Source of the DNA: Candidatus Fermentithermobacillus carboniphilus
GTDB taxonomy: Bacteria > Bacillota > Sulfobacillia > Fermentithermobacillales > Fermentithermobacillaceae
Direction of reading: 5' to 3'
Length of the DNA: 64,000 bases
NCBI GenBank assembly: GCA_018208355.1
Contig: CP062796.1
Location: 747,217 to 811,216 of the forward strand
Part shown: piece after piece, positions 1-8,248 of the stretch
Numbering within the stretch: position 1 is the stretch's first letter
Layout: each line of letters opens with the position of its first letter
Notes under the pieces: model-generated
The model's input: the letters and a program-made list of their open reading frames with translations, nothing else
Database searches by the model: none
Told to the model about the DNA's origin: nothing
Made by a program: the position numbers and the translations under genes

Positions 1-531
1 GAGACGAAGAGTCTCGTTGGAATACACGAGTACACCCTCTAGCCCATGGTACTGGGCTATCTCACAGGCCAGGCTCGCTCCAACCACGGCTCTACAACCC
101 TGGTTCTTCAGGGCAGCTATCTTATCCCATAAGTCCTGGTAGGTATCGTATATCACGGGCACAACCTGTGGCTTCAATACGTCGAGAACTTCGGCAAGAC
201 CTTCTATGGGTTCGCGGAAACTTACTACCGCCACAGTACCCCCGCACGAAGAGGCCTTTTTTATGGCCGACATCAGGTCGAAGGCACTCACGTTGATGCT
301 GACAACGGGGGTTTGGAGGTGAGGCTTGATGAAACTGGCGTTGCCGCTGCCGCTCACGAAGACATCGACCGCCTCCTCTTGTTCAAGCCTGGTCGCTATT
401 TCCAAAGCTTTTTCGAAAAGGGCGTCGTAGACTTGAAGCGACACTTTTCCTACCAGATCCGGAGGCAGGGTCATATTCTTGAACAGGTCCGCCATGGTCT
501 TATACCCCATGACGGCTATCCTGATCTGCAC
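1..531 (-). CDS. PrpR N-terminal-domain regulator, partial (3' end outside window)
   Basis: The first 177 codons of a protein whose C-terminal part lies beyond the left edge. The start is a GTG at 531, eight bases after a GGAGG. The translation (starting VQIRIAVMGYKTMADLF) has the alternating strand-helix pattern of the PrpR N-terminal sensor domain (PF06506), including the segment VSINVSAFDLMSAIKKA, which matches the family's conserved 'V.I.VS.FD...A...A' region. In known proteins this domain sits in front of a sigma-54 AAA+ activator module, or of other output domains, and senses a small ligand. The output domain is not visible here, so regulation of transcription is inference. It begins 6 bp after the stop of the metallo-hydrolase gene and is probably co-transcribed with it. 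Confidence 0.7.
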   Translation of the reverse strand, partial: MQIRIAVMGYKTMADLFKNMTLPPDLVGKVSLQVYDALFEKALEIATRLEQEEAVDVFVSGSGNASFIKPHLQTPVVSINVSAFDLMSAIKKASSCGGTVAVVSFREPIEGLAEVLDVLKPQVVPVIYDTYQDLWDKIAALKNQGCRAVVGASLACEIAQYHGLEGVLVYSNETLRL

Positions 532-536
532 AGGCA

Positions 537-1337
537 TCACCTCCGTAAGGTCTTGTCCATTGAAGAAACCTGATACTCGCGACCCTCGACGGCCACCTCA
601 CTATCGCCGAAGACTTCCCGGCACTCCCGGAGGAGCACGTTTTCATCGTAGAGCGGCCATATATGAGTAAGAAGCAGCCTCGAAACACCTGCCTCTCTTG
701 CGACTTCCCCCGCCTGTCTAGCCGTAAGATGTCCGGATTTGGCGAACTCGGCGTCCTCCTCAACAGCTGACGCCTCACACAGGAAAAGGTCCGCACCCTT
801 AGCGGCTTCCAGAAGTCCCCGGCAGGGTCTGGTGTCTCCGGAATACGCCAGGACGGCACCGGTCGAATCCTCGATGCGGATGGCATACGACGGGCAAGAA
901 TGCTCCACCTCGTAAAACGACACTCTGAAACCATTCACTATCAAACTGTTTGAGCTGTTCCCCGGTGCTCCGGGTTCACCGGCTTTACCAGAAGGAATTT
1001 GGCAGGCCTCTACCCCTTCCTTGTAAGAGAGAAGGCTGAACTCCTTTTCCGGACTGGATGGGGCAAATACTCTTATCTTCGGCGGGAGTTCCCGGTACCT
1101 TTTGTCCGGAAACGCAGCGTACCGCAGGGCGAGGAAATCCGAGATGTGGTCGAAATGAAGGTGCGAGAGGATAACAGCTGAAATCCTGGACAAAGGCTCA
1201 AACTGCCCAAAGCGCGATATGACCCCAGGGCCGCATTCCAGGAGTATTCCGTTTTCACCCGACGTGACCCAGTATCCAGGACACGCCCCGTTGGCGGGAG
1301 GAAAAGGCGAGTATTTTCCCAGAACCCGTATTTTCAT
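537..1337 (-). CDS. MBL-fold metallo-hydrolase (RNase Z/YhfI-like)
   Basis: A 266-residue metallo-beta-lactamase-fold hydrolase. The metal-binding HxHxDH motif is seen as HLHFDH at about residues 59-64, with GDTRPC near residue 168 and a further His in LLLTHIW near 226, giving the usual dinuclear zinc ligand set. The short N-terminus (MKIRVLGKYSPFPP) and overall length fit the small RNase Z/ArsC-like branch, such as Bacillus YhfI, rather than beta-lactamases. The substrate cannot be read from sequence; phosphodiester hydrolysis is the family expectation. The ATG follows a GGGGG Shine-Dalgarno. It is the first gene of a two-gene unit with the PrpR_N-domain protein. Confidence 0.85.
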   Translation of the reverse strand: MKIRVLGKYSPFPPANGACPGYWVTSGENGILLECGPGVISRFGQFEPLSRISAVILSHLHFDHISDFLALRYAAFPDKRYRELPPKIRVFAPSSPEKEFSLLSYKEGVEACQIPSGKAGEPGAPGNSSNSLIVNGFRVSFYEVEHSCPSYAIRIEDSTGAVLAYSGDTRPCRGLLEAAKGADLFLCEASAVEEDAEFAKSGHLTARQAGEVAREAGVSRLLLTHIWPLYDENVLLRECREVFGDSEVAVEGREYQVSSMDKTLRR

Positions 1338-1373
1338 ATAAAATAGCCCCCATGCATATAAACGTCTACCTAT

Positions 1374-1421
1374 CTGATTCTCATATTACCTGACTCTGAT
1401 ATTAACTGATTCCGATACTTA
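1374..1421. repeat. Three tandem imperfect 16-bp repeats
   Basis: Three head-to-tail units of exactly 16 bp: CTGATTCTCATATTAC (1374-1389), CTGACTCTGATATTAA (1390-1405) and CTGATTCCGATACTTA (1406-1421). They lie in the intergenic region, 36-84 bp upstream of the minus-strand start of the metallo-hydrolase. The AT-rich spaced repeats could be an iterated operator or simply a degenerate tandem duplication. No function is proven. Confidence 0.7.
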
Positions 1422-1611
1422 CCAATCCTAAACTTTTTGCACTGGCCCGGCCACCTGGCTTCCCCCTACGGCCCACAACTGCCGCCAAGACTGTCTCTCC
1501 GAACTATTGCCCGGGGCTACTGCCTGAGGACCAGGCGGCCCGGCCATCTTCGAAAAGGCCCGTTCTATACAACCTTGTCGGGCAGTCCGGTCTCTTATGC
1601 CACCCCGGAAT

Positions 1612-3393
1612 CTACTTCGCGGTCATCTTCAAGAACTCATCCAGGTCTGAAAGCACAAGGTCTATGGCGCTCTGCCAGAAACCGGGTTTTGTGAGGTCGA
1701 CCCCAAGGTGCTTTTTAGCCAGATCCTCAACCCTCATGCGGCCCGTATCCCGCAAAAGGTCGGCATACCGGTCCTCGAAACCGGTACCCGCTTCCATAGC
1801 CTTGGCATAAACCCCCGCGCTGAACAGAAAACCGAAAGTGTAAGGGAAGTTATAGAACGGGACTCTCGTATTGTAAAAGTGAAGCTTAGACGCCCAGAAG
1901 TGAGGATGGTAAACGTCGAGAGCGCCGCAGAACGCATCTTTCTGGGCCTGGAGCATTATCTCATTGAGTCGTTTGACGCTGACCATCCCTTTCTTGCGTT
2001 CTTCATAAAAACGAGTCTCGAATAAGAACCGTGACTGTATGTTCATTAGCAACGCGACGGCACGTTGCAGTTTGTCGTCAATCAGCAAAAGCCTTTCTTC
2101 CCTGTCTTTTGCATGCTTTACAGCGGCGTCAGCGACAATCATCTCGGCGAAGGTGGATGCTGTCTCGGCCACATTCATGGCATACTGCTGAGTCATGGGA
2201 GGCAGGTCGTTCATGACGCTCTGGTGGAATCCGTGGCCCAGCTCGTGCGCCACAGTTGCCACGTTGCCGAGAGTTCCCGAAAAAGTCACGAATATCCGTG
2301 ACTGTTTCTTTTCAGGAAAGGTAGTGCAGAACCCTCCCATACGTTTCCCCGGACGGTCTTCGGCTTCTATCCACCTGTTGGTGAAGGCGTGGGTCGCAAA
2401 CTGGGCCATCTTGGGGCTGAACTTGCCGAATTGCTCCACGATGAATTCTGCCGCCTCTTCATAGCTCATCTTGCTCTTGGCCCGACCCAGGGGAGCGCTG
2501 ATATCCTGCCAGCCTAGTTTGTCGAGACCAAGATACTCCTTCTTGCGCTTAAGGTAGGTCACGAGCCGTTCTTTGTTCTTGTCTATCGTATCCCACATGG
2601 CATTCAGAGTTTCTTCAGTCATGCGGTTGATCTCCAAGGGCTCTTTCAGGACCGAATCCCAACCTCGTGCTCGGTACAGGTTCAAGCGGTAACCAGCCAG
2701 GTGGTTGAGGGCGAGAGCGCAGAACTCCGCCACATTCGCCCAGGCTTCCTCCCATTTCTCCATGAGATATTCGCGTTTGTGAGCATCCGGGTCAGACATG
2801 CGGTTGGAAAGCTGCCCCGGAGACATCGTGACCGGTTTCCCTTCTTCCTCCACTGTAATCGTCATTTTTCCGGTAGTCAGGTCGTACAGGTTGGACCAGC
2901 CGTGATAACCATCGACCGAAAGCTGGCTGACGAGAGCTTCCTGCTCAGGAGGAAGCATTTCCTTGGCCCTCTGTCTGCGCTCATTTAGGTTGAAAGCCAA
3001 GGGCCGGAGGGTTTCAGACGAGAGGATGGCTTTCCATTCATCGTCGGGTATCTTGAGCATCTCGCTATCGAGATGCGTCAGAGCAGTCGAAAAACTGGCC
3101 TGAATTTGCTGTACCCTGCCCGCCAGGATCCGGGCGTATGTATCAGTCACGTCCTGGGCGTTGAGGCACGAAACAAAACTCGATGCGTGCCTAAGGCGGC
3201 TTGATAACCTCTGTACCTCATCAATAAGCTCTTCGAAGTTCTTTCCCTCTCTGACCGGTTTATTCTTCACCTTTTCAGCGAGGTTATTGACGTCAATTTC
3301 GAGTTCGTCCAGGTATTTCGCGAATTCAGGAGAGTTACTCCCTCCCGGAAAGAACACGTCCAGGTCCCAGGTTTGATTGAGATTCTTGAACAT
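1612..3393 (-). CDS. pepF: Oligoendopeptidase F (M3 family)
   Basis: A 593-residue cytosolic zinc metallopeptidase of family M3, which trims short peptides of roughly 7-17 residues. The HExxH motif is at residues 383-387 (HELGHGFH), with the downstream Glu in NVAETASTFAE supplying the third zinc ligand. The N-terminal helical domain (about residues 30-200) matches the PepF/M3B N-terminal region and the length equals the family norm of about 600. The ATG has an ideal ribosome binding site (GGGAGGAG, 5-base spacer). It stands alone. About 140 bp upstream of its start lies the eroded island of transposase fragments. There is no signal peptide. Confidence 0.95.
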   Translation of the reverse strand: MFKNLNQTWDLDVFFPGGSNSPEFAKYLDELEIDVNNLAEKVKNKPVREGKNFEELIDEVQRLSSRLRHASSFVSCLNAQDVTDTYARILAGRVQQIQASFSTALTHLDSEMLKIPDDEWKAILSSETLRPLAFNLNERRQRAKEMLPPEQEALVSQLSVDGYHGWSNLYDLTTGKMTITVEEEGKPVTMSPGQLSNRMSDPDAHKREYLMEKWEEAWANVAEFCALALNHLAGYRLNLYRARGWDSVLKEPLEINRMTEETLNAMWDTIDKNKERLVTYLKRKKEYLGLDKLGWQDISAPLGRAKSKMSYEEAAEFIVEQFGKFSPKMAQFATHAFTNRWIEAEDRPGKRMGGFCTTFPEKKQSRIFVTFSGTLGNVATVAHELGHGFHQSVMNDLPPMTQQYAMNVAETASTFAEMIVADAAVKHAKDREERLLLIDDKLQRAVALLMNIQSRFLFETRFYEERKKGMVSVKRLNEIMLQAQKDAFCGALDVYHPHFWASKLHFYNTRVPFYNFPYTFGFLFSAGVYAKAMEAGTGFEDRYADLLRDTGRMRVEDLAKKHLGVDLTKPGFWQSAIDLVLSDLDEFLKMTAK

Positions 3394-3535
3394 ACAGACT
3401 CCTCCCTTGCGTTTGGGTTCGAGAAGAACCCCAAAAACCTTTTATGCCTATTATTCTTTAAGCGAAGTCAGATAAGTTTCCTCCTGCAAAGTCCCGGAAA
3501 GATGTAGCTCTCGCACCATAGCGTTTCCAGCTCAA

Positions 3536-3877
3536 TTATATCCAACACTGGGTCGATCTGCCTTTCGGTGGTACCATCAGGGGAAACAGACGCGGCTTCC
3601 TGGGCAGTAGGTTAATCCCGGAGGATCCTGGCAAACACTTCTCAGGTTTCGGTTTGCGTTCCGGCCCCATGTCTGCGGGCAGGGCTTTGTACGCGGGATG
3701 GTCCTTGAACTCCACGCACAGGGCTTCGTAGGAAGGCAAGGGTTCTCCTGTGAAGAACGCCTGCCTGTACTTGTATGTCACAGCGTTCCAGAGGTCAGCC
3801 GAGCGGTCTCCCAGGATTTCCAGGATTTCAGCCTGCTCGTTGGAAAAGAGGAGCCGCACGACGTTGCAGCGCTTCAT
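3536..3877 (-). pseudogene. TnpB-type transposase, N-terminal fragment
   Basis: A 113-codon frame whose first 70 residues (MKRCNVVRLLFSNEQAEILE...LWNAVTYKYRQAF) look like the N-terminal helical domain of TnpB/IS200-IS605 accessory proteins, which normally run to about 370-420 residues and carry a RuvC nuclease. After about residue 72 the similarity collapses into basic, proline-rich sequence and the frame ends, so the RuvC domain and zinc ribbon are gone. It is a decayed remnant, not a working nuclease. A perfect hairpin at 3964-3985, upstream of its start, may be an old IS end. Alternative: a short unrelated ORF; the similarity is judged by eye. Confidence 0.55.
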
Positions 3878-3963
3878 GGCCTCATGATACCACTGGAAGA
3901 AAAAACTTCTGCGCCTTCGTCCCCAGGCTTAAAAGCCGGAACCTCCGATGCGGAAAGGATGGT

Positions 3964-3985
3964 GAGGGGATCTGTGCATCCCCTC
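3964..3985. repeat. Perfect 8-bp inverted repeat, possible IS200/IS605 terminal hairpin
   Basis: GAGGGGAT and ATCCCCTC separated by CTGTGC form a perfect hairpin about 90 bp upstream of the TnpB-like fragment. IS200/IS605 elements carry subterminal hairpins at each end, so this could be a surviving end. A partner end was not identified nearby. Confidence 0.4.
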
Positions 3986-4066
3986 AATAAACTGAGGGGG
4001 GATTACTGCCCTCTCGCGCTTCCCCGATTTTCTAAAAGGTGGAGCCTGCGGTAGCCAGCTTTTTCA

Positions 4067-4510
4067 TCAGCGGTCTTCCGCCTGGCCGCCGTCAAGCCAG
4101 AGGATTTTTACCCTGTCGGCCACGCGCTTGAACTCGGGATCGCCCGTGACAAGCCAAGCACCCTTTTCCTCTGCCAGCGCGGCCGCAAAGCAGTCCGCGT
4201 AGGAAATACCGCCACAGCCCTTCAGCCTTCCGGCCTCCCTGGCCCTTTCCCAAGTAGCGTCGACCACGCTAATTCTCGCTGCCTGGCGGAATTCGGTCAA
4301 CATCAGCTCGGCTGCGTCCTTGCCCCGCTCGCGCAGGACGATGTAATACACCTCGCCCAGGTTCACAGCACTAATGTACACTCTGTTCCCTGAGCTTTCT
4401 AACAGGTCCTTGACTTTTTCGCCACCTTTTTCCGCCTCCAGAAAAGCAAGCAGCGAATGGGCATCTAGGACGTATTTCTCCTCAGCTTTCCTTTTCGATT
4501 TCGCGCGCAT
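4067..4510 (-). CDS. vapC: PIN-domain toxin, VapC family
   Basis: A 147-residue PIN-domain ribonuclease. The first acidic residue is in KYVLDAHSLLAFL (about residue 16), followed by a Glu in SAVNLGEVYYIVL, SYADCFAAALAEE and VTGDPEFKRV near the C-terminus, which together make the acidic Mg2+ site of VapC. VapC toxins cleave specific tRNA or rRNA sites when not bound by antitoxin. The ATG at 4510 (GGAGG, 6-base spacer) is preferred over an upstream in-frame Met, since it matches normal VapC length. It overlaps the end of the AbrB-type antitoxin gene by 29 bp, which suggests coupled translation. Both genes look intact, unlike their surroundings. Confidence 0.85.
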   Translation of the reverse strand: MRAKSKRKAEEKYVLDAHSLLAFLEAEKGGEKVKDLLESSGNRVYISAVNLGEVYYIVLRERGKDAAELMLTEFRQAARISVVDATWERAREAGRLKGCGGISYADCFAAALAEEKGAWLVTGDPEFKRVADRVKILWLDGGQAEDR

Positions 4511-4718
4511 GCTCCGCCTCCAGCGCACGGACCAGGCTGGTGCCACTCTTGAACGCTCCGTACAGGCGTACAAAAGGCTTCTCATCAAGCGGAACCAGCA
4601 CCAGCTTGCCCTCGGAAACCCGGAGCTCGAACCTGTCGCCCTGCCTGATAGAGTGGGCTTTTCGTATTTCCGCTGGGATAACTATTTGCCCCTTCGACGA
4701 CACGGTTACAATCGCCAT
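4482..4718 (-). CDS. vapB: AbrB/SpoVT-family antitoxin, VapB type
   Basis: A 78-residue protein with the swapped-hairpin AbrB DNA-binding fold in its first 45 residues (MAIVTVSSKGQIVIPAEIRK, then GDRFELRVSEGKLVLVPL). It is followed by a short C-terminal tail that would wrap the VapC active site. The likely role is antitoxin and autorepressor of the vapBC unit. The ATG at 4718 follows GGGAGG with a 10-base spacer and begins exactly at the conserved domain, so longer frames upstream are discarded. It lies directly before vapC. Confidence 0.85.
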   Translation of the reverse strand: MAIVTVSSKGQIVIPAEIRKAHSIRQGDRFELRVSEGKLVLVPLDEKPFVRLYGAFKSGTSLVRALEAEHAREIEKES

Positions 4719-4824
4719 CGTCTTACTGCCTCCCTTGCTTACATCATAGGCGTAAGGCAAGCACATGTCAACCCAGCGTTTCTGTCTGTCCGTGTCAACA
4801 GTTAGTAGGTAACCTTTTTCCCTG

Positions 4825-5565
4825 TCAGATATTGGCAGATGAAACATGGACCAGTTTCCGCAAAACATACTTGACAAACGGTGTGCTTTGGTAGGGACCA
4901 CGCAGCGCTGGCACCTTGGCTCGCAGCCACGCACCAATGTCCTCTGCGTGTTTGCCCAGGTCTTCCGAGATATGCTGTTTGGTTCTGTCTATCGAGGCTG
5001 TTAACCTTTTGTTTACCTTCTTCACGGGTTGGCTGGCATAATCGTTTAACTCATTGTTTGCTTTTGCAGCGAGCAGCCGCGCCATCCTATCTGCACCGTC
5101 CGGGCTCCACCTGGCTCCCACTCTCTTCATCCGCCTGGCTATCAGGTGGTATATCTGTCCCTCAATCGTTCCAAGGCTCGCAGCTTCATCGGAGGTCTTT
5201 ATCCCATCCCAATTGTCCAAGACATACTGCCGGAAATCCTTTATGAGTTTGCGCTTTTGTTGGCTCGCCCTCTTTTCAGCATCAGATAAACTTTTCTTGA
5301 GGGCATCCAGGTCTTTTGACACGATAGCGGATGCAACAGCCTGGTAGCCTTCTTCATCGTGACCCAGGGCTTCATGCAGCCTCCTCCTCAAGTGGAACTG
5401 GTCTAACTGGTACTCGGCACCATCAAAGTACTCAACCCCGGCTTGCACCCAGGAAGCCCCGTCACCACCAATCCACACCTTTATCAACTTCGATAGGTCC
5501 CACTGGCTACCTACTTTGGCCACCGTCTCTTCCCAGAAATCCCTCTCAACCTCGCACCCCGCCAC
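4825..5565 (-). pseudogene. UPF0236/ISLre2-family transposase, N-terminally truncated
   Basis: A 246-codon frame resembling the C-terminal half of UPF0236 (ISLre2-type) transposases, which are normally about 450-480 residues. Recognisable parts are WIGGDGASWVQAG, YQLDQFHLRRRL (the conserved D..H..R block), WDGIKTSDEAASLGTIEGQIYHLIARRM and the C-terminal LRGPYQSTPFVKYVLRKLV. The N-terminal zinc-finger and first catalytic part are missing: no in-frame continuation exists upstream of 5565. It is therefore a dead copy. Nothing obvious marks its ends. Together with the TnpB fragment and the damaged toxin pair it shows that this stretch has absorbed mobile DNA. Confidence 0.75.
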
Positions 5566-5879
5566 TACGTATCAGCCGAGGTCATGGGTGCCTCACACCA
5601 TGCACTTCTTGAAGAGACGTGTCGGTCTAAAGTACATATTGTCATGGAAGGTGTTCTCACCGTGGTGATGAATACCAATAGGGTGCACTTATGGCAGACG
5701 AGTGTCGCAGTAGGGTACGGGAAGCGGCGGAGGATGCACCTGTGGGAATCACGTCAGTACGAGGCAACCAGCTGATCCGGCAATACCCGACCATCTCGTC
5801 CAGATTTTACGCCGTTCCTCCGGCGGTGGGGTCGCTTGACTAAGCTGTTATGGATCCTGTGGTGGGCGTGATTACACGG
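5566..5879. other. Gene-free stretch between transposase fragment and HepT remnant
   Basis: No convincing gene. A plus-strand frame of 63 codons (5584-5775) has neither a recognisable domain nor a clear ribosome binding site. This is where the missing 5' part of the truncated transposase would be expected, so a deletion or rearrangement point probably lies near 5566. Confidence 0.5.
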
Positions 5880-6305
5880 TTAGGTAAAGCAGTGCTCAAC
5901 AATAAGGCTGATGAATGTCTCGAAGTCGCCTAAATCATTCTGCAGTATCTCATATACGTGGCTCGGGTCAACGTCTCCATAGAGATGAACGGCCCTGTTT
6001 CGGAGTCTCACCATCGGTTAGACCCTGTCCAGGAACTCAGAGGGGATGATACCCGCGCGTTCCAGGAGTTCGAATACCTCAGTATAGCTTTTAGGCACCC
6101 CGAGACCTTCCCTCGAAATGATGTGGCTCGAAATGTCAATCATGGCTTCAATGGAGATCTGTAGCAGACGGACTGCCGCATGGAACTCCGCTGACCTTTC
6201 CGTGAAGTCCCGGGTTGGAGTCTTTGCCAGTCGGCGAAGAAGCTCCAGATTGCGTCTGAGAAAGCTTATCTTGTCCCTCACCTTGTCTTGGTCTATCACA
6301 TACAA
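5880..6305 (-). pseudogene. HepT-type HEPN toxin with in-frame stop
   Basis: A 142-codon frame of the HepT/DUF86 family, interrupted by an in-frame TAA at 6018-6020. The first part (95 residues, VIDQDKVRDKISFLRRNLELL...FLDRV) is the four-helix HEPN core. The part after the stop (PMVRLRNRAVHLYGDVD...IVEHCFT) carries the HEPN catalytic R-x4-6-H-x-Y motif, read as RNRAVHLY. The nonsense codon thus removes the active site while the rest of the frame stays open and well conserved. Normal HepT length is about 140, which the joined frame matches. The likely start is TTG at 6305 or the GTG at 6299. Either a recent mutation or a sequence error is possible. Confidence 0.8.
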
Positions 6306-6741
6306 AAGCCTCCCTCAGTACCCGGTCATAGTCCCGGCAGAATGCCCGATAGAACGGCTCAAAATCACCGTAAATCACGAAAACACGCTCTCGAAAATCA
6401 GACACAGCGGCGGGTTCTTTCTCCACGAGCACTCTTCCCGTCTCGAGCACTCTGTGCTGTAAGATCACGTCAGCATCGTTGAGCACCAGCACGTTTACAT
6501 CGTCTTCGCCGCAGATGCTGGCAATATCTGCTTCCAGAGACAACAATCTTCTCAGATCGGGCCGTCTCTCGCGATAGAACAATAGGGTAATATCGATATC
6601 GCTAAGAACCGTCTGATGAGCTGTTCCATACGAGCCATACAGATAAGCAGCCAGGATATCGTTTTGCGCCTCCAGATATCGAACCAGCGCCTCTATATTC
6701 GGCTCGATATTCACCTTCTTGGGACGCCTAGCCGCCCTCAT
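6148..6741 (-). CDS. MntA-type minimal nucleotidyltransferase antitoxin (probably frameshifted at its end)
   Basis: A 197-codon frame with a minimal nucleotidyltransferase domain. The GSxG...DxD signature is YGSYGTAHQTVLSDIDITLL and the third acidic strand is DVNVLVLND. MntA antitoxins neutralise HepT by adding AMP groups to its Tyr. Normal MntA proteins end at about 130-145 residues and overlap HepT by a few bases. Here the frame runs 158 bp into hepT, and its last 50 residues (from about CDRPRQGEG) are an out-of-frame reading of HepT. A single-base shift would place a TGA at 6296-6298, giving a normal GTGA junction with a GTG HepT start. I infer a small indel near the 3' end. The N-terminal catalytic part is intact. 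Confidence 0.75.
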   Translation of the reverse strand: MRAARRPKKVNIEPNIEALVRYLEAQNDILAAYLYGSYGTAHQTVLSDIDITLLFYRERRPDLRRLLSLEADIASICGEDDVNVLVLNDADVILQHRVLETGRVLVEKEPAAVSDFRERVFVIYGDFEPFYRAFCRDYDRVLREAFVCDRPRQGEGQDKLSQTQSGASSPTGKDSNPGLHGKVSGVPCGSPSATDLH

Positions 6742-6757
6742 AGGAGCTCACTCCTAT
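6740..6757 (-). promoter_or_regulatory. Palindrome covering the MntA ribosome binding site and start codon
   Basis: ATAGGAG and CTCCTAT, with a 4-base loop, form a perfect 7-bp inverted repeat. On the transcribed strand one arm contains the AGGAG Shine-Dalgarno sequence and the other contains AT of the ATG start. It could act as an mRNA hairpin that hides the ribosome binding site, or as a small operator for autoregulation. The structure is seen; the role is inferred. Confidence 0.5.
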
Positions 6758-6915
6758 TTCCTGAAACTGACATTATGGTACACTTGAGGTCATCAGTAGT
6801 CAACCAGGTGCAACTGACTGGTGGCCGGCGTAAGCAAGCTTGAGGATGAGCCGCCAGCCGCCAGCAGCTGAACCCGCAGCTGCGACTCAGCAACTCGCAT
6901 CCAGAAAGACGCTGT

Positions 6916-7152
6916 TCATTGGCAGAGCAGTTGCTTCACTTTGCACACTGTTTCTTCGTCTACCTTGTCCACCGCAAGAAACCGACGGATTTCCATCCGC
7001 GTGTACTCTCGCAGAAGAGCTCGCTCTTCAGCAGCTGCCCTGCCGCCGCGCAGGAAAACTTCCAACTCCTCGGACGGTATGCGCCATACTCGCCCGACCT
7101 TAACTCCCCTGGGTTTTGGCGAGTAAAGAGTTCCTCGGACACACCCGAGACG
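6916..7152 (-). pseudogene. Excisionase/MerR-like helix-turn-helix protein remnant
   Basis: The minus-strand frame ending at TGA 6916-6918 reads RLGCVRGTLYSPKPRGVKVGR, then VWRIPSEELEVFLRG and an acidic-basic helical tail ending KVKQLLCQ. GVKVGRVWRIPSEELEVFL is the typical wing of excisionase-family (helix-turn-helix 17) proteins. The recognition helix is shortened and an in-frame TAG (7153-7155) sits immediately before it, with no usable start, so this is a broken copy. Such proteins direct excision of integrated elements, or act as regulators next to toxin-antitoxin genes. It fits the eroded-island picture. The frame is open in the preceding 70 codons (to 7362), but that part is not recognised. 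Confidence 0.6.
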
Positions 7153-7443
7153 CTATTGTATCTGTTGCTTCACCAGCCAGAGGGCGTACCGCCTTGGCTC
7201 CTGGCGTTCCCTCTTGGTCTCCGAATCGGGGGATGCAAGCAGTTCTCCGTATGCCTGTTTAAGACAGCCGTGAGGGCCAGAGTACACGTGGATCGACCTC
7301 TGGGGCGCCGCAAATGAGGGTGAAACTAGGACCCCAATGCCGCCGCGGTTATTTCCCTCCACTCCAGGCGGAATCTCTTCGGCTTTCCTGATGATTTCGT
7401 TGACTAGAGCACTCTGTGGTTCCTTCAGCTCACGGTCGCGTAA

Positions 7444-7578
7444 TTAACTCTCCGGCTGCACGCCTATCCGCTCCAGCTGTACGAGAACCGTCCGCAGGAT
7501 GCCATCCGGGTCACGGTAGAACTCGCTACCGCGAATGCGAATGAAACGCCACCCTAGCCGCTCGTTACGGCTTGGCTC
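7444..7578 (-). pseudogene. C-terminal fragment of a large helicase/nuclease protein
   Basis: A short open stretch on the minus strand, ending at TAA 7444-7446, reads NERLGWRFIRIRGSEFYRDP and then DGILRTVLVQLERIGVQPES. The pattern GWR..RI.....FRDP...L..L...L. is what I recognise as the end of the Vsr-like nuclease module at the C-terminus of large superfamily I DNA/RNA helicase proteins (often annotated DUF4011/AAA). An in-frame stop lies just upstream (7579-7581) and no helicase sequence is seen beyond it, so only the last 44 codons survive. Identification is by eye from a short segment. Confidence 0.45.
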
Positions 7579-8248
7579 TCAAGGAGAGCAGCCTACGTTG
7601 TTCCCTCGCCGTTTCGCCTCTTTCGCGAGCTTTGCAGCCAGATGCTCTTGGTCCTATAACGGAAGGCTGGGTGCCAGGGTGGGGCGGTGGCAAACAAGCA
7701 GCTCCGTGCTGCTCGCCGCAAACCGATAGAGTTCCTCAGGCAGACTTGAGCAGGCTTTAATATGGCTGGCAGAGGTTAATATCTTCCCCGGTCTCGATGA
7801 TCGCTAGCTCCCACCGCTCGGCAGCTCAGAGCTGCTGGCCCACTTTCCTTACACGCTCGGCAAATGCTTCGAGATCACGCGCTTTGTGGGCCTGGTGTGC
7901 TTTCGTCCATAAGTCCGGGCGGTGGTTCTCCAAGGGTGTGCTCAGCAGACGCGTCAGTTCTTCGAAGCGCTGCGAAGACGGCAGTTCGGACGGAGCACGA
8001 AGGAATTGAAACAACTCCTGCTCATCGCCCATCGATATCTCATCATTCGCCGGTCTACGGCCAGCCGGTACTTCAACCCCCGAAGGCGACCAAAAGCACG
8101 CAAACCGTGATACTGACTACCGCAGCCTTCGCAGCTCTAAGAAACACCACACGCATCAATCAGAGGAGCGGCTTAAGCGCGCCGACGTCTCGCAGGAAGA
8201 CTTGGACCCTGTGTTCCGTTGTTGCTATTTCCGATTTTGGCATTACGC
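7579..8248. other. Gene-poor decayed stretch beside tRNA-Val
   Basis: No gene could be recognised with confidence. A minus-strand frame of 68 codons (7826-8032, starting MGDEQELFQFLRA) has helical character but no clear ribosome binding site or known motif; it may be a remnant. The region lies directly on the 3' side of the tRNA-Val gene, the usual landing place for integrative elements. Confidence 0.5.

Noticed and set aside
3536-3877. TnpB fragment as an active RNA-guided nuclease
   Set aside because: Only the N-terminal helical part remains; the RuvC residues and zinc ribbon are absent.
5584-5775. Plus-strand 63-codon frame as an inverted piece of the transposase
   Set aside because: Similarity to the missing transposase segment is too weak to claim by eye.
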